6,052 nucleotides of DNA from positions 1-6,052 of the forward strand of contig JACDEC010000205.1 of assembly GCA_013816645.1 (NCBI GenBank), read 5' to 3'. The DNA is from Planctomycetota bacterium (GTDB lineage Bacteria > Planctomycetota > UBA11346). Below are positions 5,040 through 6,052 of this stretch, piece after piece. The position numbers and the translations under genes are program-made. Numbering within the stretch: the first letter of the stretch is position 1; each line of letters opens with the position of its first letter. The notes beneath the pieces are model-generated. The model was not told where the DNA came from. It did no database searches and saw only the letters and a program-made list of their open reading frames with translations.

Positions 5040-5155
5040 ATTGCCACTGGTCCGGAAGTCCGGAAGTCCGGAAGTCCGGAAGTCTTTCGGGATTTCGACT
5101 TCCGGACTTCCGGCTGGTGTCCTTGGAAGAAGCCGGACTTCCGGACCGTGGCAAT
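5040..5155. repeat. Nested inverted repeat built from an octamer, between def and the kinase gene
   Basis: The intergenic region is almost wholly one large symmetrical structure. The outer arms are 5040-5063 and 5133-5155. They are complementary apart from one extra T in the left arm and include ATTGCCAC/GTGGCAAT at their outer ends. Inside them is a perfect 17-bp inverted repeat, 5068-5084 with 5097-5113, around a 12-base loop. The left half contains the octamer TCCGGAAG four times in a row (5051-5082) and the right half carries its complement in two blocks. The right outer arm overlaps the histidine kinase start codon at 5154. There is no T tract, so it is not a standard terminator. It could be a palindromic intergenic element of the REP or miniature-transposon type, or a structure that limits kinase translation. 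Confidence 0.85.
5051..5084. repeat. Octamer tandem array TCCGGAAG, four copies
   Basis: Four identical head-to-tail copies of TCCGGAAG (5051-5082) are followed by TC. Each unit contains the palindrome TCCGGA. The array forms the left side of the nested inverted repeat. Perfect identity of the copies suggests recent expansion or gene conversion. Confidence 0.9.
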
Positions 5156-6052
5156 GACGCAGCCCTCCTTCCCCTTCGCCCTCCCCGAAGACGGCGCGCG
5201 ACGCGATCATCTCGCGGGCGTCGGCCAACTCGCGAGCGGCCTGGTCCACGAGCTCAAGAACCCGCTCGGCGTGGTCATGCTCAACACCGAATTGCTGCTG
5301 CAGCAGGACGGCTTCAAGCCCGCCGAGCGCGAGCGCGCCGAGCGACGGCTCAACCGCATCCTCGAGAGCGCGCGCAGCCTGCAGTCGATCATCCAATCCT
5401 TCCTGACCTTCGCCAAACCGGGCCGGCCCGAGCGCGATCCCATCGACCTCAACGGGCTGCTCGAGCAACTGCTCGATGAGCAGGCCGAGCAGCTCGGCGC
5501 GGCGCGCATCAAGGCCGCCTATCATCCGGATGCGGCCTTGGCGCTGGTCCCCGGCGATCCCCAGCAGCTGCGCTCGATCTTCCTCAACGTCATCGACAAC
5601 GCGCGCGACGCGCTGCTCGACCGCGCCGACGATCGCCGGCTGCTGGTAGTCACGCGCAGCGGTCCCGGCCAGGCGCGGGTGGTGGTTGCGAACAACGGCC
5701 CGGCGCTGAGCGAAGAGATCGCCGCGCACATGTTCGAGCCGTTCTACAGCAGCAAGGAGCGCGGCACCGGCCTCGGCCTGGCGATCGTGCGTCGGCTCGT
5801 CGAACTCCACGGCGGCACCGTCGAGGTCAGCTCGGACCGCGACCAGGGCGTGTCGTTCACCTTCGAGTTCCCGACGCCGCTCGGCCCGGCGACGCCGCGC
5901 GCCTCGCTGCCGTTCCCGGACGTCGAAGCGCAGGTGCGCGAGGACACGTGCGGCGTGCGGGGTGCGGCGTGCGGCGTGCGGGAAACCGAGACCAAGGATG
6001 CCGTCACCACCGGCCGCCACCGCCGCGTCAAAAAACTGCCGCCGCACTCCGC
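5154..6052 (+). CDS. Soluble two-component sensor histidine kinase, partial at the right edge
   Basis: The frame is open from the ATG at 5154 to the end of the window, 299 codons without a stop. A HisKA-type dimerisation domain begins almost at once, with the H box GLVHELKNPLG at residues 29-39 and phospho-acceptor H32. The ATPase domain follows: N box NVIDNARDAL at 145-154, NNGPAL at 180-185, FEPFYSSK at 194-201 and G box GTGLGLAIVRRL at 204-215, ending near residue 240. The usual aspartate of the DxG motif is asparagine (N180), a variant seen in related kinases. No sensor, PAS or membrane segment precedes the H box, so input probably comes from a partner protein, or the true N-terminus is lost. 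An in-frame GTG lies at 5148. No clear Shine-Dalgarno is visible. Residues 241 onward are low-complexity and include the heptamer array. No response regulator is visible in the window. Confidence 0.88.
   Translation, partial: MTQPSFPFALPEDGARRDHLAGVGQLASGLVHELKNPLGVVMLNTELLLQQDGFKPAERERAERRLNRILESARSLQSIIQSFLTFAKPGRPERDPIDLNGLLEQLLDEQAEQLGAARIKAAYHPDAALALVPGDPQQLRSIFLNVIDNARDALLDRADDRRLLVVTRSGPGQARVVVANNGPALSEEIAAHMFEPFYSSKERGTGLGLAIVRRLVELHGGTVEVSSDRDQGVSFTFEFPTPLGPATPRASLPFPDVEAQVREDTCGVRGAACGVRETETKDAVTTGRHRRVKKLPPHS
5948..5982. repeat. Five-copy heptamer array GTGCGGN, second copy
   Basis: Five 7-base units run head to tail: GTGCGGC, GTGCGGG, GTGCGGC, GTGCGGC, GTGCGGG. Copy number and the GTGCG core match the array at 2866-2900. 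Here the array lies inside the open frame of the histidine kinase, past its ATPase domain, and yields a 7-residue period, CGVRGAACGVR. Codon content in this stretch reflects the repeat and not a protein motif. Confidence 0.85.

Noticed and set aside
5051..5113. CRISPR array
   Set aside because: Units are 8 bases with no unique spacers, and there are no cas genes.
4956..6047. 363-codon minus-strand frame opposite the histidine kinase
   Set aside because: All kinase boxes are in order on the plus strand. The minus frame is low-complexity and runs through both repeat arrays.
5999..6052. ATG at 5999 as the start of a new gene after the kinase
   Set aside because: Only 18 codons remain in the window, they are low-complexity, and no ribosome site is clear, so it cannot be supported.

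Overview
This is a high-GC bacterial chromosome segment made mostly of housekeeping genes. The minus-strand half carries a translation and replication cluster. Its core is the widely conserved order rpsF-ssb-rpsR-rplI (positions 2232 down to 369), extended at its 3' end by a zinc-free, type B ribosomal protein L31 gene and closed by a strong hairpin terminator (20-77). Upstream, on the same strand, are rpsT (S20) and then a large tetratricopeptide-repeat (TPR) gene of unknown role. The TPR gene is divergent from a plus-strand pair: peptide deformylase (def) and a soluble histidine kinase that runs off the right edge.

The organism cannot be fixed from this window. The high GC content, the Ala/Lys/Pro-rich tails on several ribosomal proteins, the cytoplasmic TPR protein and the sensor-less histidine kinase would fit a Planctomycetota-type or other environmental high-GC lineage. 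That is a tentative impression from protein style, not a demonstrated assignment.

Layout: 1-83 poly-C edge and terminator; 84-2232 the rpmE2-rplI-rpsR-ssb-rpsF operon read leftward; 2233-2390 its leader, with two adjacent hairpins and a consensus -35 box next to the rpsT terminator-like hairpin; 2391-2774 rpsT; 2775-2955 intergenic region with a five-copy heptamer array; 2956-4326 TPR gene; 4327-4441 divergent promoter region; 4442-5032 def; 5033-5153 intergenic region filled by a nested inverted repeat built from an octamer; 5154-6052 histidine kinase, with a second five-copy array of the same heptamer family inside its frame.

Functionally, S6, S18, S20, L9 and L31 are ribosome components, SSB serves replication and repair, and deformylase processes nascent proteins on the ribosome, so most of the window supports growth. 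I see no defence system, mobile element with a transposase, CRISPR array or biosynthetic cluster. The unusual content is the short-period repeat arrays and their nested inverted arrangement, the long low-complexity extensions of L9 and S20, and the structured rpsF leader.
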